A stretch of 57,634 bases of DNA from Curtobacterium sp. MCBA15_001 (GTDB taxonomy: Bacteria > Actinomycetota > Actinomycetes > Actinomycetales > Microbacteriaceae): the NCBI RefSeq assembly GCF_001864835.1, contig NZ_MJGI01000025.1, positions 377,230-434,863 on the forward strand. Direction: 5' to 3'. How positions within the stretch are numbered: the stretch's first letter is position 1; every line of letters starts with the position of its first letter. The notes under the pieces were generated by a model, which ran no database searches, was not told where the DNA came from, and saw only the letters and a program-made list of their open reading frames with translations. Of this stretch, positions 23,660-33,992 are shown one piece after another. A program made the translations under genes and the position numbers.

Positions 23660-24985
23660 ATGGCAGATTCGATCCCTCACGTCCTCGTCCTCGGTGGCGG
23701 CTCAGCCGGCTACGCGACCGTCAAGCAGCTGCAGAAGCACGCCGCGACGGTGCCGATGCGCATCACCCTGGTCGATCAGAACACGTACTACACGTACCTG
23801 CCGTTCCTGCCGGAGGTGGCCGGTGGCCACATCAACCCGAAGGACGTCACCGTCGAGCTGCGTCGTGCGCTCCGGAAGACGCGCGTCATCCAGGGCAAGG
23901 TGACCGGGATCTCGTCCGCCGACAAGACCGTCTCGATCGCCACGGCCGGCGGCGACGACCGCACGCTCGGCTACGACCAGCTCGTCGTCGCGCTCGGCTC
24001 GGTCACCCGGACCTTCCCGACCCCCGGACTCGACGAGGTCGGCGTCGGCTTCAAGACCGTGGAAGAGGCCGCCTACGTTCGGGCCAAGCTCCTCGACAAC
24101 ATCGCCAAGGCCGCTGCCACCCGTGACGAGGACGAGCGTCGTCGTCTGCTGACGAGCATCTTCATCGGCGGTGGCTACACCGGGGTCGAGGCCATCGGCG
24201 AGCTCTTCGACGTGTCGCAGGCCGCCATCAAGACGTACCCGTCGCTCGCCGGCGAGCAGCCGCGCTGGGTCCTCATCGACGCGCTCGACCGCGTCGCTCC
24301 CGAGGTCGGCCCGGAGCTGTCGAAGTGGACCCTCGAGTCCCTCCGCGCCCGTGGCATCGACGTGCGCCTCAAGACCACGATGCCCAGCTGCGAGGGCGGC
24401 GTCGTCAAGCTCTCGGACGGCGACGAGTTCGCCACCGGGCTGCTCGTCTGGACGGCCGGCGTCAAGCCGAACCCGCTCCTCGACGCGTCCGACCTGCCGC
24501 GCGGGCCGAAGGGGCACCTCGCCGCCAACGCGAAGCTCCAGGTCGAGGCCGAGGACACCCACGAGGTCACGGCCGGCGTCTGGGGCCTCGGTGACGTCGC
24601 GCAGGTCCCCGACCTGACCGCCGAGAAGCAGCCGGCGTACTACCCGCCGAACGCGCAGAACGCCGTCCGCCAGGCCGTCGTCGCCGCGGACAACGTCGTC
24701 GCCACGATCACCGGCTCGCCGCTGACCGAGTACCGCCACCCCTCGATCGGCACGGTCGCGTCGTACGGTGTCGGCAAGGGTGCGGCGAACATCAAGGGCA
24801 TCAAGATGACGAACCTGCTGGCGTGGATGGCGCACCGTGCGTACCACGTCTACGCGATGCCGACGCTGAACCGCAAGGCACGCATCGTCATCGGCTGGGT
24901 GACCGGGGCCGTGTCCGGCCGCGACGCGACCTCGCTGATCAAGGAGACCGACCCGCGCCGCTCCTTCGTCGACGCGACGAAGTAG
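23660..24985 (+). CDS. Type II NADH dehydrogenase-like FAD oxidoreductase
   Basis: 441 residues with two dinucleotide folds: VLVLGGGSAGYATVKQLQ (FAD) near residue 10 and IFIGGGYTGVEAIGELF (NADH) near 175, then LLVWTAGVKPNPLL and WGLGDVAQVPD (FAD ATG/GD motif). The C-terminal about 60 residues hold the helical membrane-anchoring part (MTNLLAWMAHRAYHVYAMP). It transfers electrons from NADH to menaquinone without pumping protons. A TAGACC box six bases before the ATG suggests a leaderless mRNA. A 48-base palindrome follows the stop. Confidence 0.92.
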   Translation: MADSIPHVLVLGGGSAGYATVKQLQKHAATVPMRITLVDQNTYYTYLPFLPEVAGGHINPKDVTVELRRALRKTRVIQGKVTGISSADKTVSIATAGGDDRTLGYDQLVVALGSVTRTFPTPGLDEVGVGFKTVEEAAYVRAKLLDNIAKAAATRDEDERRRLLTSIFIGGGYTGVEAIGELFDVSQAAIKTYPSLAGEQPRWVLIDALDRVAPEVGPELSKWTLESLRARGIDVRLKTTMPSCEGGVVKLSDGDEFATGLLVWTAGVKPNPLLDASDLPRGPKGHLAANAKLQVEAEDTHEVTAGVWGLGDVAQVPDLTAEKQPAYYPPNAQNAVRQAVVAADNVVATITGSPLTEYRHPSIGTVASYGVGKGAANIKGIKMTNLLAWMAHRAYHVYAMPTLNRKARIVIGWVTGAVSGRDATSLIKETDPRRSFVDATK

Positions 24986-24998
24986 GACGCACCCACAC

Positions 24999-25046
24999 GA
25001 CGGACGGGAGGCCCGGTGCCAGCTGGCACCGGGCCTCCCGTCCGTC
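24999..25046. repeat. Full copy of the GGGAGGC palindromic repeat (perfect 48-bp palindrome)
   Basis: Arms of 24 bases with no spacer, centred on CAGCTG at 25022/25023. The left arm begins GACGGACGGGAGGCCCGGTG and the right arm is its exact reverse complement. It lies between ndh and the alcohol dehydrogenase. It can form a strong hairpin or cruciform and could end transcription, but there is no T-tract. It is the best-preserved member of the dispersed family. Confidence 0.95.
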
Positions 25047-25157
25047 TCGGCTCCGCCACTCCTCGATCCGCCGTCGATTCCTGCGCGCGATGACCTTCCT
25101 GGGGTCGCCTGCACGCACCTCGCGTGACGTTGGTGTCCACGAGCGAGAGGAGCGTCC

Positions 25158-26297
25158 ATGCGCGCCATGACGTACCGCGGTCCCTACCGCGTCCGGGTCG
25201 AGGACAAGCCCGACCCACGCATCGAGCACCCGAACGACGCGATCGTCCGGGTGGAGCGGGCCGCGATCTGCGGATCCGACCTGCACCTGTACCACGGCAT
25301 GATGCCCGACACCCGCGTCGGTCACACGTTCGGCCACGAGTTCATCGGCGTGGTCGAACAGATCGGGTCCTCGGTCGAACACCTGGGTGTCGGCGACCGG
25401 GTGATGGTCCCGTTCCACATCTCCTGCGGGACCTGCTGGTTCTGCGCCCGGGGACTCTTCACCAACTGCCACAACGTGAACGCGAACGCCACCGCGGTCG
25501 GCGGGATCTTCGGCTACTCGCACACCACCGGTGGGTTCGACGGCGGACAGGCCGAGCTGGTGCGGGTGCCCTACGCAGACGTCGGCCCCCAGGTGATCCC
25601 GGACTGGCTCGACCCCGACGACGCACTGCTCATGACCGATGCGCTCGGTACCGGGTACTTCGGTGCGCAACTCGCCTCCGTCCGGGAGGGTGACACGGTC
25701 GTCGTGCTCGGGGCCGGACCCGTCGGGCTGTTCGCGGCGAAGTCCGCCTGGTTCATGGGTGCCGGCCGAGTGATCGTGATCGACGCGCTCGAGTACCGCC
25801 TCGAGAAGGCACGGACGTTCGCGCAGGCCGAGACCATCAACTACGCCGAGGTCGACGACGTCGTGGTCGAGATGAAGCGGCAGACCGATTTCCTCGGCGC
25901 CGACAGCGTGATCGACGCGGTGGGTGCCGAGGCGGACGGCGACTTCCTGCAGCACGTGAGTGCTGCGAAGTTCAAGATGCAGGGTGGCTCCCCGGTCGCG
26001 TTGAACTGGGCCATCGACGGCGTCCGCAAGGGCGGCACCGTGTCGGCGATGGGCGCGTACGGCCCGATCCCGAGCCTGGTGAAGTTCGGGGACGCGATGA
26101 ACAAGGGCGTCACGATCCACATGAACCAGGCACCCGTGAAGCGGCAGTGGCCGCGGCTGCTGGAACACATCAAGGCGGGCCACCTCAAACCGAGCGACAT
26201 CATCACCCACCGCATCCCGCTGGAGCACATCGCGGAGGGCTACCACCTGTTCTCCGCGAAGCTCGACGGGTGCATCAAGACGGTGGTCGTGCCGTGA
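25158..26297 (+). CDS. Zinc-dependent alcohol/formaldehyde dehydrogenase-like (MDR family)
   Basis: 379 residues. Catalytic zinc ligands are in AAICGSDLHLYHG (Cys) and GHTFGHEFIGVVEQIG (His/Glu). The structural zinc loop HISCGTCWFCARGLFTNC has four cysteines. The Rossmann motif is VVLGAGPVGLFAAKSA. Length and the long substrate-domain insert match the glutathione-independent formaldehyde dehydrogenase branch, but the substrate cannot be fixed. The ATG has a GAGAGGAG ribosome site. It overlaps the next gene by four bases (GTGA), so the two are coupled. Confidence 0.92.
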   Translation: MRAMTYRGPYRVRVEDKPDPRIEHPNDAIVRVERAAICGSDLHLYHGMMPDTRVGHTFGHEFIGVVEQIGSSVEHLGVGDRVMVPFHISCGTCWFCARGLFTNCHNVNANATAVGGIFGYSHTTGGFDGGQAELVRVPYADVGPQVIPDWLDPDDALLMTDALGTGYFGAQLASVREGDTVVVLGAGPVGLFAAKSAWFMGAGRVIVIDALEYRLEKARTFAQAETINYAEVDDVVVEMKRQTDFLGADSVIDAVGAEADGDFLQHVSAAKFKMQGGSPVALNWAIDGVRKGGTVSAMGAYGPIPSLVKFGDAMNKGVTIHMNQAPVKRQWPRLLEHIKAGHLKPSDIITHRIPLEHIAEGYHLFSAKLDGCIKTVVVP

Positions 26298-26896
26298 GCG
26301 AGGAGGACGGGACGATGACGGACCACATCGCGTACATCGCGGACGGGCGGCGCAACCACCCGAGTGCGGACGAGCTCCGGGCGCGGATCCCCGGATGGGG
26401 GAGCGACCTCGACCCGGCCGACCGCCCGTCGGTGCCGAAGCTGTCGCGCGACGCCGGCACCACCGGCGCGCACTGGGAACGGCCGGAGCAGCAGACCGGT
26501 GGCCGAGGGCGTGAACGGTCGATCGAACATGCGCACCTCACACCGGTGTTCGGGACGGCGCAACCGCTCCGGGGACTCGCCGGAGCGGTGCGGCGGTACG
26601 CCTACCGCCGATTCAGCGAGGGCAGGCTGGCGCACTGGATGCTGCTCGTCCTGGGCGACAGGATCGACGTGGCAGCGCACCGGGTCACCGACGCGTTGCG
26701 CGGGCGGCCGGACGACCTGGTCGGGGAGACCGGCATCGGTGCCGAGCGAGGGAAGCGACCGATCGCGTCGCGCCTCGCCAGTACGCGGCCGGACACGCAC
26801 CACACGTGGATGGACCCGTTCGTCGTGAACTGGCCAGCCATCGTGGTCGGCGGGCTCGTGGTGCTCGTCGTGCGTCGGGCAGTCCGCCGTCGCTAG
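26294..26896 (+). CDS. Unknown protein coupled to the zinc dehydrogenase, C-terminal membrane helix
   Basis: 200 residues, starting at the GTG that overlaps the dehydrogenase stop. The N-terminal part is hydrophilic (DHIAYIADGRRNHPSADELR, then PGWGSDLDPADRPSVPKL). The middle has a helix, RRYAYRRFSEGRLAHWMLL, and the last about 25 residues are a membrane helix (WPAIVVGGLVVLVV) with an Arg-rich end. It may tether the dehydrogenase or a redox partner to the membrane; that is inference from coupling alone. No known domain recognised. Confidence 0.7.
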   Translation: MSEEDGTMTDHIAYIADGRRNHPSADELRARIPGWGSDLDPADRPSVPKLSRDAGTTGAHWERPEQQTGGRGRERSIEHAHLTPVFGTAQPLRGLAGAVRRYAYRRFSEGRLAHWMLLVLGDRIDVAAHRVTDALRGRPDDLVGETGIGAERGKRPIASRLASTRPDTHHTWMDPFVVNWPAIVVGGLVVLVVRRAVRRR

Positions 26897-26929
26897 GGTA
26901 CTTCCGCCGACTCGCCGCACCGCCGTTCC

Positions 26930-26983
26930 GACTCGGAGCGACATCGTCGACGTCGTACGACGTCGACGATGTCGCTCCGAGTC
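26930..26983. repeat. Perfect 54-bp palindrome with zero spacer
   Basis: Two 27-base arms meet at 26956/26957. The left arm starts GACTCGGAGCGACATCGTCG and the right arm is its exact reverse complement. It lies between the convergent dehydrogenase-partner gene (+) and tRNA-Leu (-). No T-tract follows on either strand. A bidirectional roadblock or terminator, a protein site or a repeat element are all possible. Confidence 0.95.
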
Positions 26984-27005
26984 AGGCGCACCCGTCCGGG
27001 CGCAC

Positions 27006-27040
27006 AAAAACGAACGGCTCACCCGAAGGTGAGCCGTTCG
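27006..27040 (-). terminator. Rho-independent terminator of tRNA-Leu
   Basis: A perfect 13-bp stem (27011-27023 with 27028-27040) with a four-base CGAA/TTCG loop. On the minus strand it is followed directly by TTTTT (27010-27006). It lies 20 bases after the mature 3' end of the tRNA. Confidence 0.93.
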
Positions 27041-27060
27041 CCGCGTGTCTCAACACTGCG

Positions 27061-27146
27061 TGTCCGAAGGGGGACTTGAACCCCCACGCCCTAATACGGG
27101 CACTAGCACCTCAAGCTAGCGCGTCTACCAATTCCGCCATCCGGAC
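27061..27146 (-). tRNA. tRNA-Leu (anticodon GAG)
   Basis: An 86-base tRNA with discriminator A. The acceptor stem GTCCGGA pairs with TTCGGAC. The anticodon loop TTGAGGT sits on stem CTAGC/GCTAG, giving anticodon GAG, which reads CUC and CUU. The long variable arm (TGCCCGTATTAGGGCG) and the T-arm GGGGGTTCAAGTCCCCC are clear, as expected for class II tRNA-Leu. CCA is not encoded, so it must be added after transcription. Confidence 0.97.
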
Positions 27147-27280
27147 GGGATGTCTTCAGTTGTACGGCCGCGCCGGCGGGTTTCCCCGGCCTTGCTGCCG
27201 GAGAAGACATTAGCACGGGTCTGAACGCCCGTTGAACACCGAAGGGCATCCCGGGCGCGTCCGGCGTCACCGGCGGCCGG

Positions 27281-27286
27281 TAGCGT
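27281..27286 (+). promoter_or_regulatory. Candidate -10 box TAGCGT for a leaderless M20 peptidase mRNA
   Basis: TAGCGT ends seven bases before the ATG at 27294; there is no ribosome site in between. Confidence 0.5.
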
Positions 27287-27293
27287 TGCAGGC

Positions 27294-28616
27294 ATGACGA
27301 CGGACGCGCACGCCCCGACCGACACCGAGCTCGAGGCCACCGCCGCCATCGCCCGCGACCTCATCCGCATCGACACGTCGAACTGGGGCAACGGCCGCTC
27401 GTCGGGGGAGACCGAGGCGGCCCACTACGTCGAAGCGAAGCTGCAGGAGCTCGGCCTCGCGCCGCAGCTGTTCGAGTCGGAACCCGACCGGGTCAGCGTC
27501 GTCGCCCGTGTGCCCGGGCGGAACCCGGACAAGCCCGCGCTCGTGGTGCACGGACACCTCGACGTCGTCCCGGCGGACCCGGCGAACTGGAGCGTCGACC
27601 CGTTCGGCGGCGTCGTGCGGGACGGCATGCTCTGGGGTCGGGGCGCCGTGGACATGAAGAACATGGACGCGATGATGCTGACCGCCCTCGGGGACGTCAT
27701 CGCTGCGCAGGGTTCACCCGAACGAGACCTCGTGTTCGCGTACTTCGCCGACGAGGAAGCCGGCGGCGTCCTGGGCTCGCACCACGTCGTGTCGGAGCAC
27801 CCCGAGGTCTTCGCCGGTGCGACGGCGGCCATCAGCGAGGTCGGTGGCTACTCGATCACCCTCGGGGACCGCCGCGCCTACCTGCTGCAGACGGGAGAGA
27901 AGGCCCTGCTCTGGCTCAAGCTCGTCGCCACCGGCACGGCTGCCCACGGCTCGCACGTCATCCGGGACAACGCGGTCACCAAGCTCGCGGCCGCCGTCGC
28001 CCGGATCGGCAGCGAGGAGTGGCCGGTCCGCCTGTCGGCGACGACGGACGCGATGGTCGCCGAGATCGCCCGGTTCCTCGGGGTGGACCCCGCGGTGACG
28101 GGCCCTGACGAGGTCGCGCTCGCCACCGGGTCGGCGTCGCGGTTCATCCACGCCGCGCTGCACACGACGGCGAACCCGACGGTGCTGCAGGCCGGGTACA
28201 AGCACAACGTGATCCCTGACGCGGCCGAGGCCCTGATCGACGTCCGGTGCCTGCCCGGTGACGAAGAGACGGTGCTGGCACGGGTGCGCGAGCTCGCGGG
28301 CGACCAGGTCGAGGTCGTCACGTCCTTCCGCGACATCGGGCTCGAGCAGGACTTCGGCGGACCGCTCGTCGACGCCGTGCGCGACGTGCTCGGGCGGCAC
28401 GACCCGGGCGCCCCGGTGCTGCCGTACCTTCTCTCCGGGGGGACCGACAACAAGGCGCTGTCGACGCTCGGCATCGCTGGGTACGGCTTCGTGCCGCTGC
28501 AACTGCCGGCCGACGTGGACTTCCCCGCGATGTTCCACGGCGTCGACGAGCGCGTCCCCCTCGACGCGCTGGCGTTCGGGCGGCGTGTGCTCGGCGACCT
28601 GTTCGCGTCGTACTGA
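27294..28616 (+). CDS. M20-family metallopeptidase (DapE/ArgE/dipeptidase-like)
   Basis: 440 residues. The di-zinc site is complete: ALVVHGHLDVVPADPANW (His, Asp), LWGRGAVDMKNMDAMM (bridging Asp), FAYFADEEAGGVLGSHH (catalytic Glu-Glu), and the last His in MFHGVDERVPLDAL. The dimerisation domain lies around residues 200-310 (AHGSHVIRDNAVTKLA). It hydrolyses an amide in a small peptide or acylated amino acid in the cytoplasm; the substrate cannot be fixed. It is monocistronic-looking, divergent from tRNA-Leu, and precedes uppP by 74 bases. Confidence 0.92.
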   Translation: MTTDAHAPTDTELEATAAIARDLIRIDTSNWGNGRSSGETEAAHYVEAKLQELGLAPQLFESEPDRVSVVARVPGRNPDKPALVVHGHLDVVPADPANWSVDPFGGVVRDGMLWGRGAVDMKNMDAMMLTALGDVIAAQGSPERDLVFAYFADEEAGGVLGSHHVVSEHPEVFAGATAAISEVGGYSITLGDRRAYLLQTGEKALLWLKLVATGTAAHGSHVIRDNAVTKLAAAVARIGSEEWPVRLSATTDAMVAEIARFLGVDPAVTGPDEVALATGSASRFIHAALHTTANPTVLQAGYKHNVIPDAAEALIDVRCLPGDEETVLARVRELAGDQVEVVTSFRDIGLEQDFGGPLVDAVRDVLGRHDPGAPVLPYLLSGGTDNKALSTLGIAGYGFVPLQLPADVDFPAMFHGVDERVPLDALAFGRRVLGDLFASY

Positions 28617-28690
28617 CACACTGAGCGGTCGCGTGCGGTTCGTTCCGCCGCCGGACACGACCGACCACCGACGACCGAAAGGCCGCGCCC

Positions 28691-29518
28691 GTGCACATCC
28701 TCGAGGCGATCTTCCTGGGCTTCGTGCAGGGACTCACCGAGTTCCTGCCCGTCTCCTCCAGCGCGCACCTCCGCATCGTCGGGCTGTTCCTGCCGGACGC
28801 GCAGGACCCGGGCGCGGCGTTCACCGCGGTGACCCAGCTCGGTACCGAGACCGCGGTCCTCATCTACTTCTGGCGGGACATCACCCGGATCGTGTCGCGC
28901 TGGTTCGGATCGCTGTCGGGCAAGGTGCCGCGCACCGATCCCGACGTGCGACTCGGGTGGCTGGTCATCCTCGGCACGATCCCGATCGGCGTCGTCGGTC
29001 TGCTGCTGCAGGACACGATCGAGACCACCTTCCGCTCCCTCTGGATCGTCGCGATCGTGCTCATCGTGTTCGGTGTCGTGCTGGGCGTGCTCGACCGTGT
29101 CGGCCGCAAGGAACGCCGCATCGAGCAGATGACGTTCGGCGGCGGCATCCTGATCGGCCTGGCGCAGGTCCTCGCGTTGGTGCCCGGTGTCTCGCGCTCC
29201 GGCGCCACGGTGTCGATGGGCCTCGCCCTCGGCTACACGCGCGACGCCGCCGCCCGCTTCGCGTTCCTGCTCGCCGTGCCCGCGGTGTTCCTGTCCGGCC
29301 TGTACGAGGCCGCGACCAGCCTCGGCGACACCGGAGCACCGTTCGGCGTGGTGGACACCCTCGTGGCGACGGTCGTCGCGTTCGGGGTCGGCTTCGTCGT
29401 GATCGCGGCCTTCATGAACTACATCAGCAAGCGCAGCTTCATGCCCTTCGTCTACTACCGGGTGGCACTCGGTATCGTTCTCCTCGTGCTCTTGTCGCTC
29501 CAGGTGATCCAGCCGTGA
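28691..29518 (+). CDS. uppP: Undecaprenyl-diphosphatase (bacitracin-resistance BacA/UppP)
   Basis: A 275-residue polytopic membrane enzyme with about seven or eight helices. Catalytic and phosphate-binding motifs are [13 protein letters not shown] near residue 17 and [16 protein letters not shown] near 165. It removes a phosphate from undecaprenyl diphosphate so that the lipid carrier for cell-wall synthesis can be reused. The GTG start has GAAAGG upstream. It overlaps mshC by four bases (GTGA), a common actinobacterial pairing. Confidence 0.95.
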   Translation: MHILEAIFLGFVQGLTEFLPVSSSAHLRIVGLFLPDAQDPGAAFTAVTQLGTETAVLIYFWRDITRIVSRWFGSLSGKVPRTDPDVRLGWLVILGTIPIGVVGLLLQDTIETTFRSLWIVAIVLIVFGVVLGVLDRVGRKERRIEQMTFGGGILIGLAQVLALVPGVSRSGATVSMGLALGYTRDAAARFAFLLAVPAVFLSGLYEAATSLGDTGAPFGVVDTLVATVVAFGVGFVVIAAFMNYISKRSFMPFVYYRVALGIVLLVLLSLQVIQP

Positions 29519-30756
29519 GGGCCTGGGAGGCCCCGTCCGTCCCCGAGGTCCCCGGCGCCGGTCCACGCCCCGTCGTGCACGACACCGCCAGCGGGACGCC
29601 GGTGGACCCGACTCACGGCGACGACCGTGCGGCGCTGTACGTCTGCGGCATCACGCCGTACGACGCCACGCACCTCGGTCACGCCGCGACGTACCTGGCG
29701 TTCGACACGCTCGGCCGTGCCTGGCGCGACGCGGGCTTCGACGTCGAGTACGCCCAGAACACGACCGACGTCGACGACCCGCTGCTCGAACGTGCGGCTC
29801 GTGACGGCATCGCCTGGCAGGACCTCGCCGCGTCGCAGATCGACCTCTTCCGACGCGACATGGAGGCGCTCCGCATCCTGCCGCCGGACGACTACGTGGC
29901 CGTGACCGATGAGGTCGAGCGCATTGCCGAGGCCGTCGCGTTCCTGCAGGAGACCGGCTACGCCTACGCCGTGCCCACCCCCGACGCCGCCGGTGACGAC
30001 CTGTACTACGACGTGCAGCGGCCGACCGAGGCCTGGACACTCGGCGACGAGAGCGGCCTGGACCGCGACACGATGCTGACGCTGTCGGCCGAGCGCGGCG
30101 GCGACCCCGACCGACCCGGCAAGCGCGACCCGCTCGACCCGCTGCTCTGGCGTGCCGCGCGTGACGGCGAGCCGAGCTGGGAGACCCCCGTCGGCCCGGG
30201 GCGGCCCGGCTGGCACATCGAGTGCAGCGTCATCGCGGGCGACCGCCTCGGCCTGCCGATCAGCGTGCAGGGCGGCGGCAGCGACCTGGTCTTCCCACAC
30301 CACGAGATGAGCGCGGGACACGCGGCAGCGTTGGCGCACCAGCCCCTGGCGCGGGCGTTCGTGCACACGGGGATGATCGCGTACCAGGGCGAGAAGATCT
30401 CGAAGTCGCTCGGCAACCTGGTCACCGTGCGGGGGCTGCTCGACGACGGCGCCGACCCGCGCGCGATCCGGCTGGCGTTGCTCTCGCACCGCTACTCGGA
30501 CGACTGGGAGTGGTTCGACGCCGAGCTCGACAGCGCGACGCGCCGCCTGACCACCTGGGACGCGTGGGCTGCGGGCAGCGTCGGACACGCCGACGATGCC
30601 GACGACGTCGTCGCACGGCTCCGCGCCCGGGTCGCCGACGACCTCGACACGCCCGGGGCGGTCGCGGCGGTCGACACGGCCGTCGCCGGGGGGACCCGCG
30701 CCACGCCCGAGCTCGTCGACGCGGTCGACGCCCTGCTCGGCATCCGCATCGGCTGA
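29515..30756 (+). CDS. mshC: Mycothiol ligase: L-cysteine:1D-myo-inosityl 2-amino-2-deoxy-alpha-D-glucopyranoside ligase
   Basis: 413 residues, a cysteinyl-tRNA synthetase relative without the tRNA-binding end. It has [20 protein letters not shown] (zinc Cys and the HIGH-type motif), [11 protein letters not shown] (second zinc Cys), [15 protein letters not shown] (zinc His) and [10 protein letters not shown] (KMSKS loop). It joins Cys to GlcN-Ins using ATP, the third step of mycothiol synthesis, and is a strong marker of Actinobacteria. The length is normal and all zinc ligands are kept. The start is the GTG inside the uppP stop overlap. Confidence 0.96.
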   Translation: MRAWEAPSVPEVPGAGPRPVVHDTASGTPVDPTHGDDRAALYVCGITPYDATHLGHAATYLAFDTLGRAWRDAGFDVEYAQNTTDVDDPLLERAARDGIAWQDLAASQIDLFRRDMEALRILPPDDYVAVTDEVERIAEAVAFLQETGYAYAVPTPDAAGDDLYYDVQRPTEAWTLGDESGLDRDTMLTLSAERGGDPDRPGKRDPLDPLLWRAARDGEPSWETPVGPGRPGWHIECSVIAGDRLGLPISVQGGGSDLVFPHHEMSAGHAAALAHQPLARAFVHTGMIAYQGEKISKSLGNLVTVRGLLDDGADPRAIRLALLSHRYSDDWEWFDAELDSATRRLTTWDAWAAGSVGHADDADDVVARLRARVADDLDTPGAVAAVDTAVAGGTRATPELVDAVDALLGIRIG

Positions 30757-30789
30757 CCTGCTCCGCACGCGGCCGATCAACCGGCCCGC

Positions 30790-30825
30790 CCCGTTGAGGT
30801 GCCAGAATTCTGGCACCTCAACGGG
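30790..30825. repeat. Perfect 36-bp palindrome with zero spacer, centred on GAATTC
   Basis: Arms of 18 bases (CCCGTTGAGGTGCCAGAA and its exact reverse complement) meet at 30807/30808. It lies between the convergent mshC and PAC2 genes and differs in sequence from the GGGAGGC family next to it. No T-tract follows. Confidence 0.95.
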
Positions 30826-30905
30826 CAGGACCGACGACGATCGGCACCTGGGCGGACCTGAGCGGCGTGTCGTGTCACCGGGGCGGTCCGCGACGTGACC
30901 ACAGA

Positions 30906-30949
30906 CGGACGGGAGGCCCGGTGCCAGCTGGCACCCGGCCTCCCGTCCG
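30906..30949. repeat. Full copy of the GGGAGGC palindromic repeat (44 bp, one mismatch pair)
   Basis: Same sequence as the element at 24999 (core GGACGGGAGGCCCGGTGCC, centre CAGCTG) with a single C-C mismatch between arms. It starts 80 bases after the 36-bp palindrome and ends 12 bases before the end of the PAC2 gene, so it is the last structure PAC2 transcripts meet. Confidence 0.92.
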
Positions 30950-30961
30950 GTGGACTCGCGG

Positions 30962-31885
30962 CTACTGCGGCGGCTGCGGGGGCCGCCACGGCCCCTCGCC
31001 GGCCTGACCGGGCCCGTCCTTGCGCTCCCGACGCCGCAGGTACTGCTCGAACTCCTGCGCGATCGCGTCCCCGGAGGCCTCGGGGGAGTCGACCGTGTCC
31101 CGCGCCTGCTCGAGCTGCCCGATGTAGGACGCCATGTCCTCGTCGTCCGCGGCGAGGGCGTCGATGCCCTCCTCCCACTGGGTCGCGTCGTCGAGCAGCG
31201 TGCCACGGGGGACGGTGACGTCGGTCAGTTCCTCGATCTTGTCGAGCAGCGAGAGCGTGGCCTTCGGGGAGGGGGCGTTGTGCACGTAGTGCGGGACCGA
31301 CGCCCACAGCGAGAGCGTGGTCAGACCGGCCTTGTCCATCGTGTCGGAGAGCACGCCGAGGATGCCGGTCGGGCCCTCGTAGGAGGACTTGTCGACGTCG
31401 AAGGCCTGCCGCACCGAGGCGTTCTCGCTCGAGACGAACACCGAGATCGGCCGGGTGTGCGGGACGTCGGCGAGCATCGCGCCCACGAAGACGACCGCGT
31501 CGATCGCGTACACGTCCGCCAGGTCGATGACCTCGGCGCAGAACGCCCGCCACGTGCGCGACGGCTCCGGGCCGACCAGCACGAAGACGTCGCGCGCCGC
31601 CTCGGACCCGGTGGCACCGATGACCGGGCGTCCCGCCGCGCCCGGGCCGTGCAGCACGATGCGGGGCCACTGGATGCCGCGCGCGCCGTCGTCGTCGCTG
31701 CCCACGTTCGGCCGGTTGAACTGGTAGTCGACGTACTGCTCGCCGTCGATCTCCCGCAGTTCGTCGAGGTCGAGCGCGTCGACGATCCGCCGGGCGAGGC
31801 CGCTGGCCGCTTCGCCGGCGTCGTTCCAGCCCTCGAACGCGACGACGAGCAGCCGGCCGTCGTGGAAGGGGGAGTGCTGTGGCAC
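30962..31885 (-). CDS. PAC2 family protein (proteasome assembly chaperone 2-like fold)
   Basis: 307 residues. LLVVAFEGWNDAGEAASGLA at the N-terminus, DYQFNRPNV and the HYVHNAPSPKATLSLLDKIE region mark the actinobacterial PAC2 family. The C-terminus is acidic then Pro/Gln-rich (WRPPQPPQ). The GTG at 31885 has AGGAGGT at ideal spacing. Despite the name, bacterial PAC2 proteins have no proven role in proteasome assembly; the gene commonly precedes the HAD-trmI-Pup region, and here that region lacks the proteasome genes. The function is unknown. Confidence 0.9.
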   Translation of the reverse strand: MPQHSPFHDGRLLVVAFEGWNDAGEAASGLARRIVDALDLDELREIDGEQYVDYQFNRPNVGSDDDGARGIQWPRIVLHGPGAAGRPVIGATGSEAARDVFVLVGPEPSRTWRAFCAEVIDLADVYAIDAVVFVGAMLADVPHTRPISVFVSSENASVRQAFDVDKSSYEGPTGILGVLSDTMDKAGLTTLSLWASVPHYVHNAPSPKATLSLLDKIEELTDVTVPRGTLLDDATQWEEGIDALAADDEDMASYIGQLEQARDTVDSPEASGDAIAQEFEQYLRRRERKDGPGQAGEGPWRPPQPPQ

Positions 31886-31953
31886 GGAGCGGACCTCCTG
31901 GAGGTGGAGTGGGGCGCCACCGACGCCCGACACGATCAGGCATCCACTGTAGG

Positions 31954-32012
31954 CCCCGCACACGGCGCGGCGTCGCTGGGTCGCACCCCGCACACGGCGC
32001 GGCGTCGCTGGG
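31954..32012. repeat. 27-base direct repeat in the PAC2/HAD promoter region
   Basis: Two identical 27-base copies (31954-31980 and 31986-32012) with a 32-base period, beginning CCCCGCACACGGCGCGGCG. A degenerate third copy (CATGCGGCGCGGCACCG) follows. The repeats fill the gap between divergent starts, about three helical turns apart. Confidence 0.93.
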
Positions 32013-32048
32013 CAGCACCGGGCATGCGGCGCGGCACCGCCGCGCCGG

Positions 32049-32054
32049 TAGACT
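32049..32054 (+). promoter_or_regulatory. Candidate -10 box TAGACT for a leaderless HAD mRNA
   Basis: TAGACT ends eight bases before the GTG at 32063. Together with the direct repeats upstream it forms the likely promoter of the HAD-trmI unit. Confidence 0.5.
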
Positions 32055-32062
32055 CGTCGCCC

Positions 32063-33948
<1,886 letters not shown>

Positions 33949-33992
33949 GCTACCTGGCGTCGCTCGTCCTGCACCGAACGGAAAGAGGGTCC

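Noticed and set aside
24999..25046. The palindrome after ndh as a classical intrinsic terminator
   Set aside because: The stem is strong but there is no T-tract, and the sequence recurs as a dispersed repeat.
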